This document shows, piece by piece, positions 11,427 through 19,171 of a DNA stretch of 64,000 bases. Position 1 is the first letter of the stretch, and every line of letters begins with the position of its first letter. The position numbers were made by a program, and so were the translations under genes. Origin of the DNA: Glycomyces amatae (lineage in GTDB: Bacteria > Actinomycetota > Actinomycetes > Mycobacteriales > Micromonosporaceae); contig NZ_JAJLQZ010000001.1 in NCBI RefSeq assembly GCF_020991375.1, positions 62,001 through 126,000 of the forward strand. The letters run 5' to 3'. Under the pieces are notes generated by a model. The model saw nothing but the letters and a program-made list of their open reading frames with translations, was not told where the DNA came from and did not search any database.

Positions 11427-12562
11427 TGGAGTGGGCCTACAACGGCGTGTCCTGGGTGCTGTTGCGATGGCACGACCTGTGGGCGAAGGTCTTCGGCGGC
11501 GACGACAACGGGTTCCTCCAGACCGACTGGGCCTGGGTCCTCGCCATCGTCGGCGTCGTGCTCACCCTCCGCATCATCCTCTTCCCGCTGTTCGTCAAGC
11601 AGATCCAGTCGCAGCGCGCGATGCAGAAGCTCGCCCCCGAGCTCAAGGCGCTCCAGGAGCGCTACAAGAACGACCGCGAGACGCTCCAGAAAGAGATGAT
11701 GGAGCTGTACCGCAAGGAGAAGGCCAACCCCCTCATGGGCTGCCTTCCCATCCTCATCCAGATGCCGGTCTTCCTGGCGCTGTTCCACATCCTGCGCCGC
11801 CCCGACCCGGACCAGACGAAGTTCACCGACTCGTACGGCTGGACCGGCATCGACGCGGGCGCCCTCTCGGACTGGAACACCTACGTCCACGCGAAGCTCT
11901 TCGGCGCCCCCTTCTGGAGCACGTTCCTCACCCCCGCCGACCAGCTGGCGGCCGTCGACTCCTCCTCGTTGACGGTGAAGCTCGTCGCCGGCATCCTCGG
12001 TGCGGCGATGATCCTCACGACCTTCCTGACCACGCGTCAGATGATCCTCAAGACCGGCTGGAACGAGGACCCCAACCAGCGGATGATCCAGAAGGTGATG
12101 CTCTACGGCATCCCGGTGATCATGATCTTCTCCGCCGGCGCCTTCCCGATCGGCGTGGTCATCTACTGGACCATCAACAACCTCTTCTCCCTCGCCCAGC
12201 AGCAGTACGTGCTGCACAAGTACCCGCCGCCCGTGCAGAACAACGCCTCGGCGAAGCCGCCGAAGCCCGGCACCAAGGCCCACGAGAAGATGCTCGAGGA
12301 GCAGCGCGAGGCCGAGCGGCGCCGCAAGGAGCTGGCCCCCAAGCCGGGCAAGAAGCCGGTGCAGAAGCCGAAGTCGCAGCGCCTCCAGGAGCCGGTCAAC
12401 GGCACCGAGGTCGACGCCGCCGGCGCCAACGGCTCCGAGGAGCCGAAGTCGGCGTCCAAGGGCGGACCCGGTTCGGGCAAGAACCTCTCACGGGCGGAAC
12501 GCATCGCACGGGCCAAGAAGGTCAGCGGCGCACAGCAGGCCTCCAGGAAGAAAAAAGGCTAG
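11423..12562 (+). CDS. yidC: Membrane protein insertase YidC/Oxa1
   Basis: YidC inserts and folds inner-membrane proteins, alone or with SecYEG. It has 379 residues. The first helix is at about 35-55 ([21 protein letters not shown]), with the conserved arginine in the hydrophilic groove. A cytosolic helical hairpin follows ([20 protein letters not shown]), then the core motif [19 protein letters not shown] and three more helices. The basic C-terminal tail from about 290 is Lys- and Pro-rich and probably binds ribosomes. It begins GTGATG at 11423, overlapping yidD. ATG 11426 is an equally possible start, with GGAG at 11412. Confidence 0.97.
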   Translation: MMEWAYNGVSWVLLRWHDLWAKVFGGDDNGFLQTDWAWVLAIVGVVLTLRIILFPLFVKQIQSQRAMQKLAPELKALQERYKNDRETLQKEMMELYRKEKANPLMGCLPILIQMPVFLALFHILRRPDPDQTKFTDSYGWTGIDAGALSDWNTYVHAKLFGAPFWSTFLTPADQLAAVDSSSLTVKLVAGILGAAMILTTFLTTRQMILKTGWNEDPNQRMIQKVMLYGIPVIMIFSAGAFPIGVVIYWTINNLFSLAQQQYVLHKYPPPVQNNASAKPPKPGTKAHEKMLEEQREAERRRKELAPKPGKKPVQKPKSQRLQEPVNGTEVDAAGANGSEEPKSASKGGPGSGKNLSRAERIARAKKVSGAQQASRKKKG

Positions 12563-12653
12563 GGGGAGGGTCCGGGGGACGCACAGGCGCCACCGGATCA
12601 GCCACAATGGTGCAAACTAGGCCAATAACGAGCGATAGGACGAGTTGGCAATT

Positions 12654-13148
12654 ATGGGAGCAACGGTGCGGGAGGACGAGGTGGCCTCCGAAGACGACCT
12701 CTTTGAGCAGAGCGAAGTGGCGGCCGACTACTTGGAAGGCCTCCTGGACATCCTCGACCTCGACGGGGACATCGACGAGCTGGTGGTCGGCGACCGCCCC
12801 CAGGTCGAGATCGTCGGCGAGGACCTCGGCGGCCTCGTGGGGCCCAAGGGCCAGACCCTCGAGGCGCTCCAGGAACTGGCCCGCCTCGCGGTGTACCGCA
12901 AGACCGGCGGCCACTCGCGACTGATGCTCGACATCGGCGGCTACCGCGCGGGGCGCCGCAAGAAGCTCCAGGAGCTGGCCGAGAAGACCGCCAAGCGGGT
13001 CATCGAGACCGCCGCGGTGGTCAAGCTCGACCCGATGAGCGCCTTCGAGCGCAAGTGCGTCCACGACGTCATCAACGCCACCGACGGTGTGCAGAGCGAG
13101 TCCGAGGGCGCCGAGCCGCGCCGCCGGGTCGTCGTGAAGCCCGAGTAG
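12654..13148 (+). CDS. khpB: RNA-binding protein Jag/KhpB (KH and R3H domains)
   Basis: Jag/KhpB binds RNA and, with KhpA, influences cell division and elongation in other bacteria. An acidic N-terminus leads into EVAADYLEGLLDILDLDGDID. The KH domain follows with its GPKGQTLEALQELARLAVY signature, and then an R3H-like C-terminal part with SAFERKCVHDVINA. The protein is 164 residues from ATG 12654. GTG 12666, with GGGAG five bases upstream, and TTG 12645 are alternatives. It sits between yidC and rsmG, its usual place. Confidence 0.93.
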   Translation: MGATVREDEVASEDDLFEQSEVAADYLEGLLDILDLDGDIDELVVGDRPQVEIVGEDLGGLVGPKGQTLEALQELARLAVYRKTGGHSRLMLDIGGYRAGRRKKLQELAEKTAKRVIETAAVVKLDPMSAFERKCVHDVINATDGVQSESEGAEPRRRVVVKPE

Positions 13149-13168
13149 GGGCGGACAGGTGCATATCG

Positions 13169-13849
13169 ATGATTGAGGAGCCCGAGAGCTCCGACCACAC
13201 CGAGGCCAATGTTTCACGTGAAACATTGGCCTCGGTGTTCGGTGACGACGATGAGCGCATCGCCCGCGCCGAGGCCTACGTCGGACTGCTGTCGACCATC
13301 GGCATCGAGCGCGGCCTCATCGGGCCGCGCGAGGTGCCGCGGCTGTGGGGCCGCCACGTCCTCGGCAGCGCCGTGATCGAGGAGCTCGTCCCCGAGAAGG
13401 CCGACGTGATCGACGTCGGCTCCGGCGGCGGGCTCCCCGGGATCCCGCTGGCCATCGCCCGCCCCGACCTGTGGGTGACGCTGGTCGAGCCGATGCAGCG
13501 CCGCGTGGACTTCCTGACCGAGGTGGTCGACGCCATCGGCGTTCCCAACGTGGAGGTGCTGCGGGCCCGCGCCGACGAGGTCGACCCGCGGGGCCGGGCC
13601 GACGTCGTGGTCTCGCGCGCGGTGGCGCCCCTGGCGAAGCTGGCGGGCTGGTGCCTCCCGCTCGCCCGCGTCGGCGGCGCCATGATGGCCGTCAAGGGGC
13701 AGGGAGCGGCCCTCGAGGTCGCCGAGAGCGGCGGTGCCGTCAAGCGGGCCGGCGGCGGCAAGCCGGCCATCGTCCTCTGCGGCGAGGACAAGCTCGGCCC
13801 CGCGTTCACCGTTCCCGCGACGGTGGTGACGATCGAACGCCTCCGCTGA
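13169..13849 (+). CDS. rsmG: 16S rRNA (guanine-527 N7) methyltransferase
   Basis: RsmG (GidB) methylates G527 of 16S rRNA using S-adenosylmethionine. Loss of this methylation gives low-level streptomycin resistance in many bacteria. From ATG 13169 it has 226 residues. The SAM-binding loop is DVIDVGSGGGLPGIPLAIARPD, followed by LVEPMQRRVDFLTEV and VVSRAVAPLAKLAGW. The N-terminal codons contain a complete parS site, read as NVSRET, inside a 42-bp palindrome. A strong terminator lies 48 bases after the stop. Confidence 0.96.
   Translation: MIEEPESSDHTEANVSRETLASVFGDDDERIARAEAYVGLLSTIGIERGLIGPREVPRLWGRHVLGSAVIEELVPEKADVIDVGSGGGLPGIPLAIARPDLWVTLVEPMQRRVDFLTEVVDAIGVPNVEVLRARADEVDPRGRADVVVSRAVAPLAKLAGWCLPLARVGGAMMAVKGQGAALEVAESGGAVKRAGGGKPAIVLCGEDKLGPAFTVPATVVTIERLR
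13197..13238. other. parS: parS site 1, inside rsmG, within a 42-bp perfect palindrome
   Basis: The 16-bp ParB site TGTTTCACGTGAAACA lies at 13210-13225. The flanks extend the symmetry perfectly by 13 bases on each side (left arm ACACCGAGGCCAA, right arm TTGGCCTCGGTGT). It is in frame within rsmG and encodes NVSRET. Confidence 0.97.
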
Positions 13850-13896
13850 GCCGGGGCCGCACCGGATCGAAGAACTGAACGACCTTGCACTGCAAC

Positions 13897-13931
13897 GACA
13901 TGCCGCGATGAGAGCCTCATCGCGGCATGTC
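13897..13931. terminator. Terminator hairpin after rsmG
   Basis: A perfect 15-bp stem (GACATGCCGCGATGA with its complement) and a 5-base loop lie 48 bases past rsmG. There is no long T run, as is usual in this GC-rich background. It should end the rpmH-rsmG transcript before parA. Confidence 0.75.
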
Positions 13932-14016
13932 TCACTGTGTCGTCCGCACTTCGCGCTCGGCGGACTCCGCGGGGTTCGGATAGTGTATGGCTCGTAAGCT
14001 TCTTCAAGCAGGGCGA

Positions 14017-14032
14017 TGTTTCACGTGAAACA
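14017..14032. other. parS: parS site 2, upstream of parA
   Basis: TGTTTCACGTGAAACA, 14 bases before the parA start. The flanks (GGGCGA left, TCGGCCC right) pair except for one bulged base. ParB bound here could also repress parAB. TAGTGT at 13980-13985 is a possible -10 upstream of it. Confidence 0.97.
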
Positions 14033-14046
14033 TCGGCCCGTAGTCT

Positions 14047-15339
14047 GTGGCGGTGAACGTGCGCGACCCCCTTCCCCCCGAAGATCGTGAACACCCGAGT
14101 TCCCTTGGCGGCGATACCCCGGCCGAACGGCGCATCAGAAACCTCCTCGATGCCGCGGTGAACGAGGAGGCGCCGCCCTCCCGACGGCACCGCTACCGAG
14201 AAACTTCACCGGCCCCGGGTGGCGCAGCCCCTCGCCCCGGCCAGGTTGGGCCAGAATCGGAGTCGAAGGAGCCGGGCGGGGGCACTGCCCCGAACCGGAA
14301 CGACGACGGCGGGGAACGGGACGGGATGCGCAAGACCACATCACGCGGCAGGACGGGACGCCACCTGGCGCCCGACGCGACGCCGAGCGCCAAGCAGGCG
14401 AAGGCGGAGGCGGCGCTGCCGAAGCAGCCCGACCCGCTCGACGACGACCTGCCGCTCGCGCGCGAGGCCCAGCGGGCCGTGCGGGTGCTGAACCCCTCCG
14501 GCTCGGTCACCATGCCGCGGCCGCCGCGCCGCCGCGTCTTCGCCGTCGCCAACCAGAAGGGCGGCGTCGGCAAGACCACCAGCACCGTGAACCTCGCCGT
14601 CGCCCTGGCGCTGCACGGGAACCGCGTGATGGTCGTCGACCTCGACCCCCAGGGGAACGCCTCGACCGGCCTCGGTGTCGAGCACGGCGCGGGCACCCCG
14701 AGCGTGTACGAGGCGGTCGTCGAAGGCATGTCGCTCGACGAGATCGCGACCCCCGTCGAGGGCATCCCCTCGCTCTACTGCGTCCCGGCCACGATCGACC
14801 TGGCCGGCGCGGAGGTCGAACTCGTCAACGTGGTCGCCCGCGAGGCGCGGCTCCAGAAGAGCATCGCGACCTTCAGCGGCGAGCTCGACTACATCCTCAT
14901 CGACTGCCCGCCCTCCCTCGGCCTCCTGACCGTGAACGCGCTCGTCGCCGCCGAGGAGGTCCTCATCCCGATCCAGTGCGAGTACTACGCACTGGAGGGT
15001 CTCGGCCAGCTCCTGCGGAACATCGAGCTCATCAAGGCGCACCTGAACGCGCGCCTGCGCGTCTCGACGATCCTGCTCACCATGTACGACAAGCGGACCA
15101 AGCTCGCCGACCAGGTCGAGCAGGAGGTGCGCGGCCACTTCAGCGAGATCGTGCTCGACGCGGTGGTCCCCCGCAGCGTCCGCGTCTCCGAGGCGCCCGG
15201 CTACGGGCAGTCGATCATGACGTACGACCCGGGCTCGCGGGGAGCGACGAGCTATTTCGAGGCGGCCGAGGAGATCGCGCGCCGCGGCGCGAAGCTCTCC
15301 CCGCGGCGCGGTGACAAGGACCAGAAGGGCGGCAACTAG
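14047..15339 (+). CDS. parA: Chromosome partitioning ATPase ParA (Soj)
   Basis: ParA is the Walker-type ATPase that moves ParB-parS complexes and so segregates origins. The frame has 430 residues from GTG 14047. The first ~160 are a poorly conserved, charged, Pro-rich extension. The ATPase core starts at RRRVFAVANQKGGVGKTTST with the deviant Walker A KGGVGKTT, then VVDLDPQGNASTGLG, the switch DYILIDCPPSLGLLTVNAL and PIQCEYYALEGLGQLL. No clear ribosome site precedes the GTG. GTG 14053 and the internal ATG 14326 are alternative starts, so the N-terminal length is uncertain. parB follows after three bases. Confidence 0.96.
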   Translation: MAVNVRDPLPPEDREHPSSLGGDTPAERRIRNLLDAAVNEEAPPSRRHRYRETSPAPGGAAPRPGQVGPESESKEPGGGTAPNRNDDGGERDGMRKTTSRGRTGRHLAPDATPSAKQAKAEAALPKQPDPLDDDLPLAREAQRAVRVLNPSGSVTMPRPPRRRVFAVANQKGGVGKTTSTVNLAVALALHGNRVMVVDLDPQGNASTGLGVEHGAGTPSVYEAVVEGMSLDEIATPVEGIPSLYCVPATIDLAGAEVELVNVVAREARLQKSIATFSGELDYILIDCPPSLGLLTVNALVAAEEVLIPIQCEYYALEGLGQLLRNIELIKAHLNARLRVSTILLTMYDKRTKLADQVEQEVRGHFSEIVLDAVVPRSVRVSEAPGYGQSIMTYDPGSRGATSYFEAAEEIARRGAKLSPRRGDKDQKGGN

Positions 15340-15342
15340 TCG

Positions 15343-16407
15343 ATGGCGGCGGCGAAGCGCGGAGGGCTCGGTCGCGGACTGGGCGCCCTCATCCCCACCG
15401 GCCTGTCGGACGTCACGACGGTCGAGGACGACGAGGAGGCGGCCCCCGCCCCGATCCTGGCCCCGCGCCAGGCGGCCCCGATCGAGCGCGATGTTTCACG
15501 TGAAACACCGCCCCCCGCTCCGGATGTTTCACGTGAAACACCGGAGGGGCCGGACCTCGTGCCGGTGCCCGGGGCGAGCTTCCAACTGATCCCGATCGGC
15601 GACATCGGCACGAACCCGAAGCAGCCGCGGCAGATCTTCGACGACGAGCACCTCCTCGAACTCCAGACCTCCCTCACCGAGGTCGGGATGCTCCAGCCGA
15701 TCGCGGTGCGCGAGCGGACGGCGGAGGAGCCCCGCGAGGACGGCGCGCGCTTCGAACTCGTCATGGGGGAGCGGCGCCTGCGCGCCGCCACCGCCCTCGG
15801 CTGGGAGAGCGTTCCGGCGATCGTGCGCCGCACGGCCGACGAGGAACTGCTCCGCGAGGCGCTGCTGGAGAACATCCACCGCGTGCAGCTGAACCCGCTC
15901 GAAGAGGGCGCGGCGTACAAGCAGCTGCTCGAGGAGTTCAACGTGACGCAGGAGGAGCTGGCCAAGAAGATCGGCCGCAGCCGCCCGCAGATCTCGAACA
16001 CGATCCGGCTGATGAGCCTGCCGGCGACCGTCCAGACGAAGGTCGCCGCGGGCGTCCTGACGGCGGGCCACGCCCGGGCGCTCCTCGGCCTCGACAGCGC
16101 GGACACGCAGGAGCACATCGCCGAGCGCATCATCAGCGAAGGCCTGTCGGTGCGCAGCACCGAGGAGCTGGTGACGGCCAACCGCCTGGAGGAGCGGCCG
16201 GAGCTCGACGAGCCGCGCGGCTCGTCCTCCCGCGCGCCGAAGGACCGCGTGAAGGCCCCCGGTCTGGAGGAGCTGAAGGAGCGCCTCTCGGACCACTTCG
16301 AGACCCAGGTGTCGATCTCCTGGGGCCGGAAGAAAGGCAAGATCGTCATCGAGTTCGGCTCGCTCGCCGACCTCGACCGGATCGTCGAGCAGATCGGCGT
16401 CGAGTGA
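15343..16407 (+). CDS. parB: Chromosome partitioning protein ParB
   Basis: ParB is the CTP-dependent clamp that loads at parS and spreads along the origin region. It has 354 residues. The N-terminus is KRGGLGRGLGALIPTGL, the usual ParA-contacting motif. A linker with the duplicated DVSRETPPPAP/DVSRETPEG is created by two in-frame parS sites. The ParB/Srx domain has the CTP-binding motif MGERRLRAATALGW and then ENIHRVQLNPLEEG. A helix-turn-helix (QEELAKKIGRSRPQISNTIRL) and a C-terminal dimerisation segment follow. ATG 15343 lies three bases after the parA stop. Confidence 0.98.
   Translation: MAAAKRGGLGRGLGALIPTGLSDVTTVEDDEEAAPAPILAPRQAAPIERDVSRETPPPAPDVSRETPEGPDLVPVPGASFQLIPIGDIGTNPKQPRQIFDDEHLLELQTSLTEVGMLQPIAVRERTAEEPREDGARFELVMGERRLRAATALGWESVPAIVRRTADEELLREALLENIHRVQLNPLEEGAAYKQLLEEFNVTQEELAKKIGRSRPQISNTIRLMSLPATVQTKVAAGVLTAGHARALLGLDSADTQEHIAERIISEGLSVRSTEELVTANRLEERPELDEPRGSSSRAPKDRVKAPGLEELKERLSDHFETQVSISWGRKKGKIVIEFGSLADLDRIVEQIGVE
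15492..15507. other. parS: parS site 3, inside parB
   Basis: Exact TGTTTCACGTGAAACA, in frame, encoding VSRET in the ParB linker. Flanks are not palindromic. Confidence 0.97.
15525..15540. other. parS: parS site 4, inside parB
   Basis: Exact TGTTTCACGTGAAACA, 33 bases (eleven codons) after site 3, again encoding VSRET. Flanks CTCCGG and CCGGAG pair with one bulged A. Confidence 0.97.
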
Positions 16408-16450
16408 CGCGGGGCCGGCGGCGCCGGGGCCCCGATCGGGCATAGCGCAA

Positions 16451-16482
16451 CGGGGCGATGTTTCACGTGAAACATCGCCCCG
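16451..16482. other. parS: parS site 5 within a 32-bp palindrome, between parB and a convergent gene
   Basis: TGTTTCACGTGAAACA at 16459-16474. Eight more symmetric bases on each side (CGGGGCGA and TCGCCCCG) make a perfect 32-bp palindrome. It stands between the ends of two convergent genes, where it could also serve as a two-way terminator hairpin. Confidence 0.96.
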
Positions 16483-16512
16483 ATCGCTGTTCCGGGAAGG
16501 CCGGGAGACCCG

Positions 16513-17088
16513 CTAGGAGAGCTCCCGCCACATGATGATGTCGTCCCGGTAGTCGTCATCGGCCATGCGCACCGCGCGCGGCATGCGCCCGACCTCGGTG
16601 AAGCCGTGGCGCCGGTAGAAGGCGTCGGCCCCCGTGCCCGAGCGGACCTTGAGGCTCAGCGCGTCGAGCTTCAGCTCCTCGCGGGCGACGCGGTCGACCG
16701 CCGCCAGGAGCTTGCCGCCGAGTCCGCCGCCCTGCCGGGTGGGATCGACCTGGACGTGGCGCATGGTCCGCCAGCCCTGTCGCGGCGGGCTGTCGTTTGA
16801 TGTGAGGACACACCAAGCGACAATGGCGGCTCCTTCCTTGAGAGCGACCAGCGTGTCAGTCTGGTCGATCACTCGCGCGAGAATGGAAACGGTGTGAGGG
16901 CGAACCTCGTCGATGTTGACCGGCGGGACGAACCCGACGGAACCGCCGGCGTTCGTCACTCTCACCCAGAGATGGCTGAGTTCGTCAACGAGCGCTGCGG
17001 TGACCGGCGGGTCCACCAGGACGGCGATGTCGTCGCCCGGAACGGGCGTCGCCTCCGGCGTGGAACCTGTTGTCACTGTTGCTTGCAC
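16513..17088 (-). CDS. GNAT family N-acetyltransferase
   Basis: A 191-residue acetyltransferase of the GNAT fold with unknown substrate. The acetyl-CoA binding motif A is visible as MRHVQVDPTRQGGGLGGKLL at about residues 108-128, followed by LKVRSGTGADAFYRRHGFTEVG, the usual motif B. The first 25 residues (TTGSTPEATPVPGDD) look like a disordered extension, so the true start may be internal. It faces parB across parS site 5. A GNAT gene after parB is common in actinobacteria, but no function in segregation is known to me. Confidence 0.85.
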   Translation of the reverse strand: MQATVTTGSTPEATPVPGDDIAVLVDPPVTAALVDELSHLWVRVTNAGGSVGFVPPVNIDEVRPHTVSILARVIDQTDTLVALKEGAAIVAWCVLTSNDSPPRQGWRTMRHVQVDPTRQGGGLGGKLLAAVDRVAREELKLDALSLKVRSGTGADAFYRRHGFTEVGRMPRAVRMADDDYRDDIIMWRELS

Positions 17089-17320
17089 GCCTACCAGCTT
17101 GCCCTACCGACGGGGCCTCCGGACAGGGGCTTCCCGGCATATGGGCGCACGTCACGATCGGCCTCGAAACCCCTTGTCCGGGAACGATTCGCCTGGTTCG
17201 GGGGGTATGCGAGCTCCATTGTCGGGAGTCCGGACGGGCGTCGAACGCGTAACCCAGGTGAAATCTGTCAAAAGGTGGATTCCGGCGGTTTCCAGTCGCG
17301 CATCCATGCGGTATTTTTCG

Positions 17321-17941
17321 ATGGTGGCAGCTGCGAGTACCCCCGGTCCGAATGCCGATCCCGACCTGACGAACCCTCCCCGACCCCACCCGAACCCGCG
17401 TGCGAGCGGCGTCCGGCCGACCCTGCCCGCCTTCGTCGGCTGGCCCGCCTTCCCGTTCGAGGGCGAGCTGCGCATCAAGCCGCTCCAGGAACCGGTGGGC
17501 GCCGAGCCGCCGCGCCGCGGCGACCGCCAGGAGCAGTGCGCGGCCTGCCATACGCCGGACTCGGCCTACCTGTGGTCCAACGAGCGGTGGCGCCTCAAGA
17601 GCCCGCCCGCGCCGAGCGGGCTGCCGGTGGTGGTGATCCTGGAGCCGCGGGCGCACCTCGACCTCGGCGACCTCTCCACGATGCACGCAGCCGAGCTCGG
17701 CGTGCTCACGGTGCGCCTGGAGCGGGCGATCCGCTCGCTCGAATCGGTGGCCCAGGTGCATGTGAACCGGTGGGGCGACGGCACCGCGCACCTCCAGCAG
17801 TGGTTCCTGGCCCGGCCGCACGGCTACCTTCAGCTGCGCGGCCCGTTCATGACCATGTGGGACGAGATCCTGCCGCCGGTCGAGGAGCACGAGTGGCAGA
17901 TGAACCTCGAGTACATCGCCGCCTGGCTCGCGGACGACTGA
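17321..17941 (+). CDS. HIT-like (histidine triad fold) protein
   Basis: About 206 residues. The central part has a CAACHTP motif (possible metal or structural Cys/His), LWSNERWRLKSPPAPSGLPVVVILEPRAHLDLGDL and QVHVNRWGDGTAHLQQWFLARP. This layout resembles HIT-domain hydrolases, but the histidine triad is degenerate (H-x-x-x-W rather than HxHxH), so a catalytic role is uncertain. The start is unsure: ATG 17321 and ATG 17306 are both possible and neither has a good ribosome site. The upstream 230 bases divide it from the divergent GNAT gene and contain no other gene. Confidence 0.7.
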   Translation: MVAAASTPGPNADPDLTNPPRPHPNPRASGVRPTLPAFVGWPAFPFEGELRIKPLQEPVGAEPPRRGDRQEQCAACHTPDSAYLWSNERWRLKSPPAPSGLPVVVILEPRAHLDLGDLSTMHAAELGVLTVRLERAIRSLESVAQVHVNRWGDGTAHLQQWFLARPHGYLQLRGPFMTMWDEILPPVEEHEWQMNLEYIAAWLADD

Positions 17942-17942
17942 G

Positions 17943-17990
17943 CTGATCGACGACCGAGTTGATCGACGACCGAGCAGGCTGACGACCGAG
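17943..17990 (+). repeat. Short tandem repeat after the HIT-like gene
   Basis: Two exact copies of TGATCGACGACCGAG (17944-17958 and 17960-17974) are followed by a partial third (GGCTGACGACCGAG, 17977-17990). It begins within the stop codon region of the preceding gene. Confidence 0.8.
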
Positions 17991-18047
17991 CCGGTCAAGG
18001 ACTGAGGACTCCGCACCCGATCGGGTGAACGCCGAGGGGCCGTTCCT

Positions 18048-18117
18048 GTCGCACCTCCGCGATATTTTTGAATCTAGGGGTCCCCCGGGCGGACATTTCG
18101 GGAATATACCGTTTCAT
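18048..18117 (-). repeat. Conserved intergenic element, copy A
   Basis: Read on the minus strand this segment begins TGAAACGGTATATTCCC, continues GAAATGTCCGCCC and GGGGGACCCCTAG, and ends CGCGGAGGTGCGAC. It aligns end to end with segments at 21424-21492 and 50993-51059. All three lie between convergent genes. Function unknown. Confidence 0.7.
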
Positions 18118-18146
18118 ATTCGCGGGGCCGAACCCTGGGAACGGTG

Positions 18147-18184
18147 AAGGGCGCCGATGTTTCACGTGAAACATCGGCGCCCTT
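18147..18184. other. parS: parS site 6 within a 38-bp palindrome, between convergent genes
   Basis: TGTTTCACGTGAAACA at 18158-18173 with eleven extra symmetric bases on each side (AAGGGCGCCGA and TCGGCGCCCTT). It stands between the HIT-like gene and ddl, which end towards each other. It is the most distal of the six sites seen. Confidence 0.96.
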
Positions 18185-18205
18185 GTCGCTCCTGCGGGGT
18201 TGCGG

Positions 18206-19171
18206 TCAGGCCCGGTCCAGGGCCCGGCGGACCATGACCGCCAGGACCTCGCCGAAGTCGAGGCCCGCGGCCTCGATCGCCATGGGCAGCAGGGAGGTCT
18301 CGGTCGTGCCGGGCGCGACGTTCGCCTCCAGGACCTGGATGGCGCCCGCGTCGTCCACGATGAGGTCGACCCGCGACATGTCGCCCAGGCCGAGCGTGCG
18401 GTGGACCTCGATCGCGAGCTCGGCCACCCGCGCCGCCACGGCGTCGTCCATGGCCGCCGGCACGGTCCAGCGCGTCGCCCCCGGGTTGTACCGGGCGGCG
18501 TAGTCGTAGTCGCCGTGCAGCGGCGCGATCTCCACCGGCGGCAGGGCCTGCGGCCCCTCGCCGAGGTCGACCACGCCCACCGCGATGTCGCGGCCCTCCA
18601 CGAACGACTCGATGAGCGCCTCGTCGCTGTAGGAGAAGCAGCCCATCATCGCCGAGGGGAAGTCGTCCTCCTTGTGCACGGCGTGCACGCCCAGGCCCGA
18701 GCCGCCCGAGTTCGGCTTCACGACCAGCGGCAGGCCCATCTTCGCGGCGATCCGGTCCAGGAGCTTGCGCGCCCCGAAGTCCGAGAACGCCTGGCGCGGC
18801 ATCGACGTCCAGTCCGGCGTGGGGATGCCGGCCGACCGCAGCAGGTCCTTGGCCGTGATCTTGTTCCACGCGCGGCGCGCGCCGATCGAACCGGTGCCCA
18901 CGATCGGGACGCCGGAGAGCTCCAGCACCGCCTGGAGCGAGCCGTCCTCGCCCGGCGAGCCGTGCACGAGCGGCAGCACCACGTCGGGCGGGAACTCCTG
19001 GAGCGCGGGCAGCAGCTCCCCGTCGAGGTCGCGGACCTCGCAGGCCATCCCCTGGCGCTGGAGGGCGTCAGCGGCCCGGCGGCCCGACTTCAGCGACACG
19101 TCGTGCTCGTAGGACATGCCGCCGGCGAGGATGAGCACCCGGACGTCCGACGCCGCGGCGCCCGCCGTCAT
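18206..19171 (-). CDS. ddl: D-alanine--D-alanine ligase
   Basis: An ATP-grasp ligase that joins two D-alanines for the peptidoglycan stem peptide. It has 321 residues, the shorter DdlB-like size. Visible are LILAGGMSYEHDVSLKSGR at the N-terminus, LVHGSPGEDGSLQAVLELSG, VVKPNSGGSGLGVHAV (ATP-binding loop), the omega-loop region DYAARYNPGATRWTVPA and the metal-binding end QVLEANVAPGTTETSLLP. ATG 19171 overlaps the stop of the upstream aminotransferase (ATGA), so both are co-translated. Whether this is the only cell-wall Ddl in the genome cannot be told here. Confidence 0.93.
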   Translation of the reverse strand: MTAGAAASDVRVLILAGGMSYEHDVSLKSGRRAADALQRQGMACEVRDLDGELLPALQEFPPDVVLPLVHGSPGEDGSLQAVLELSGVPIVGTGSIGARRAWNKITAKDLLRSAGIPTPDWTSMPRQAFSDFGARKLLDRIAAKMGLPLVVKPNSGGSGLGVHAVHKEDDFPSAMMGCFSYSDEALIESFVEGRDIAVGVVDLGEGPQALPPVEIAPLHGDYDYAARYNPGATRWTVPAAMDDAVAARVAELAIEVHRTLGLGDMSRVDLIVDDAGAIQVLEANVAPGTTETSLLPMAIEAAGLDFGEVLAVMVRRALDRA

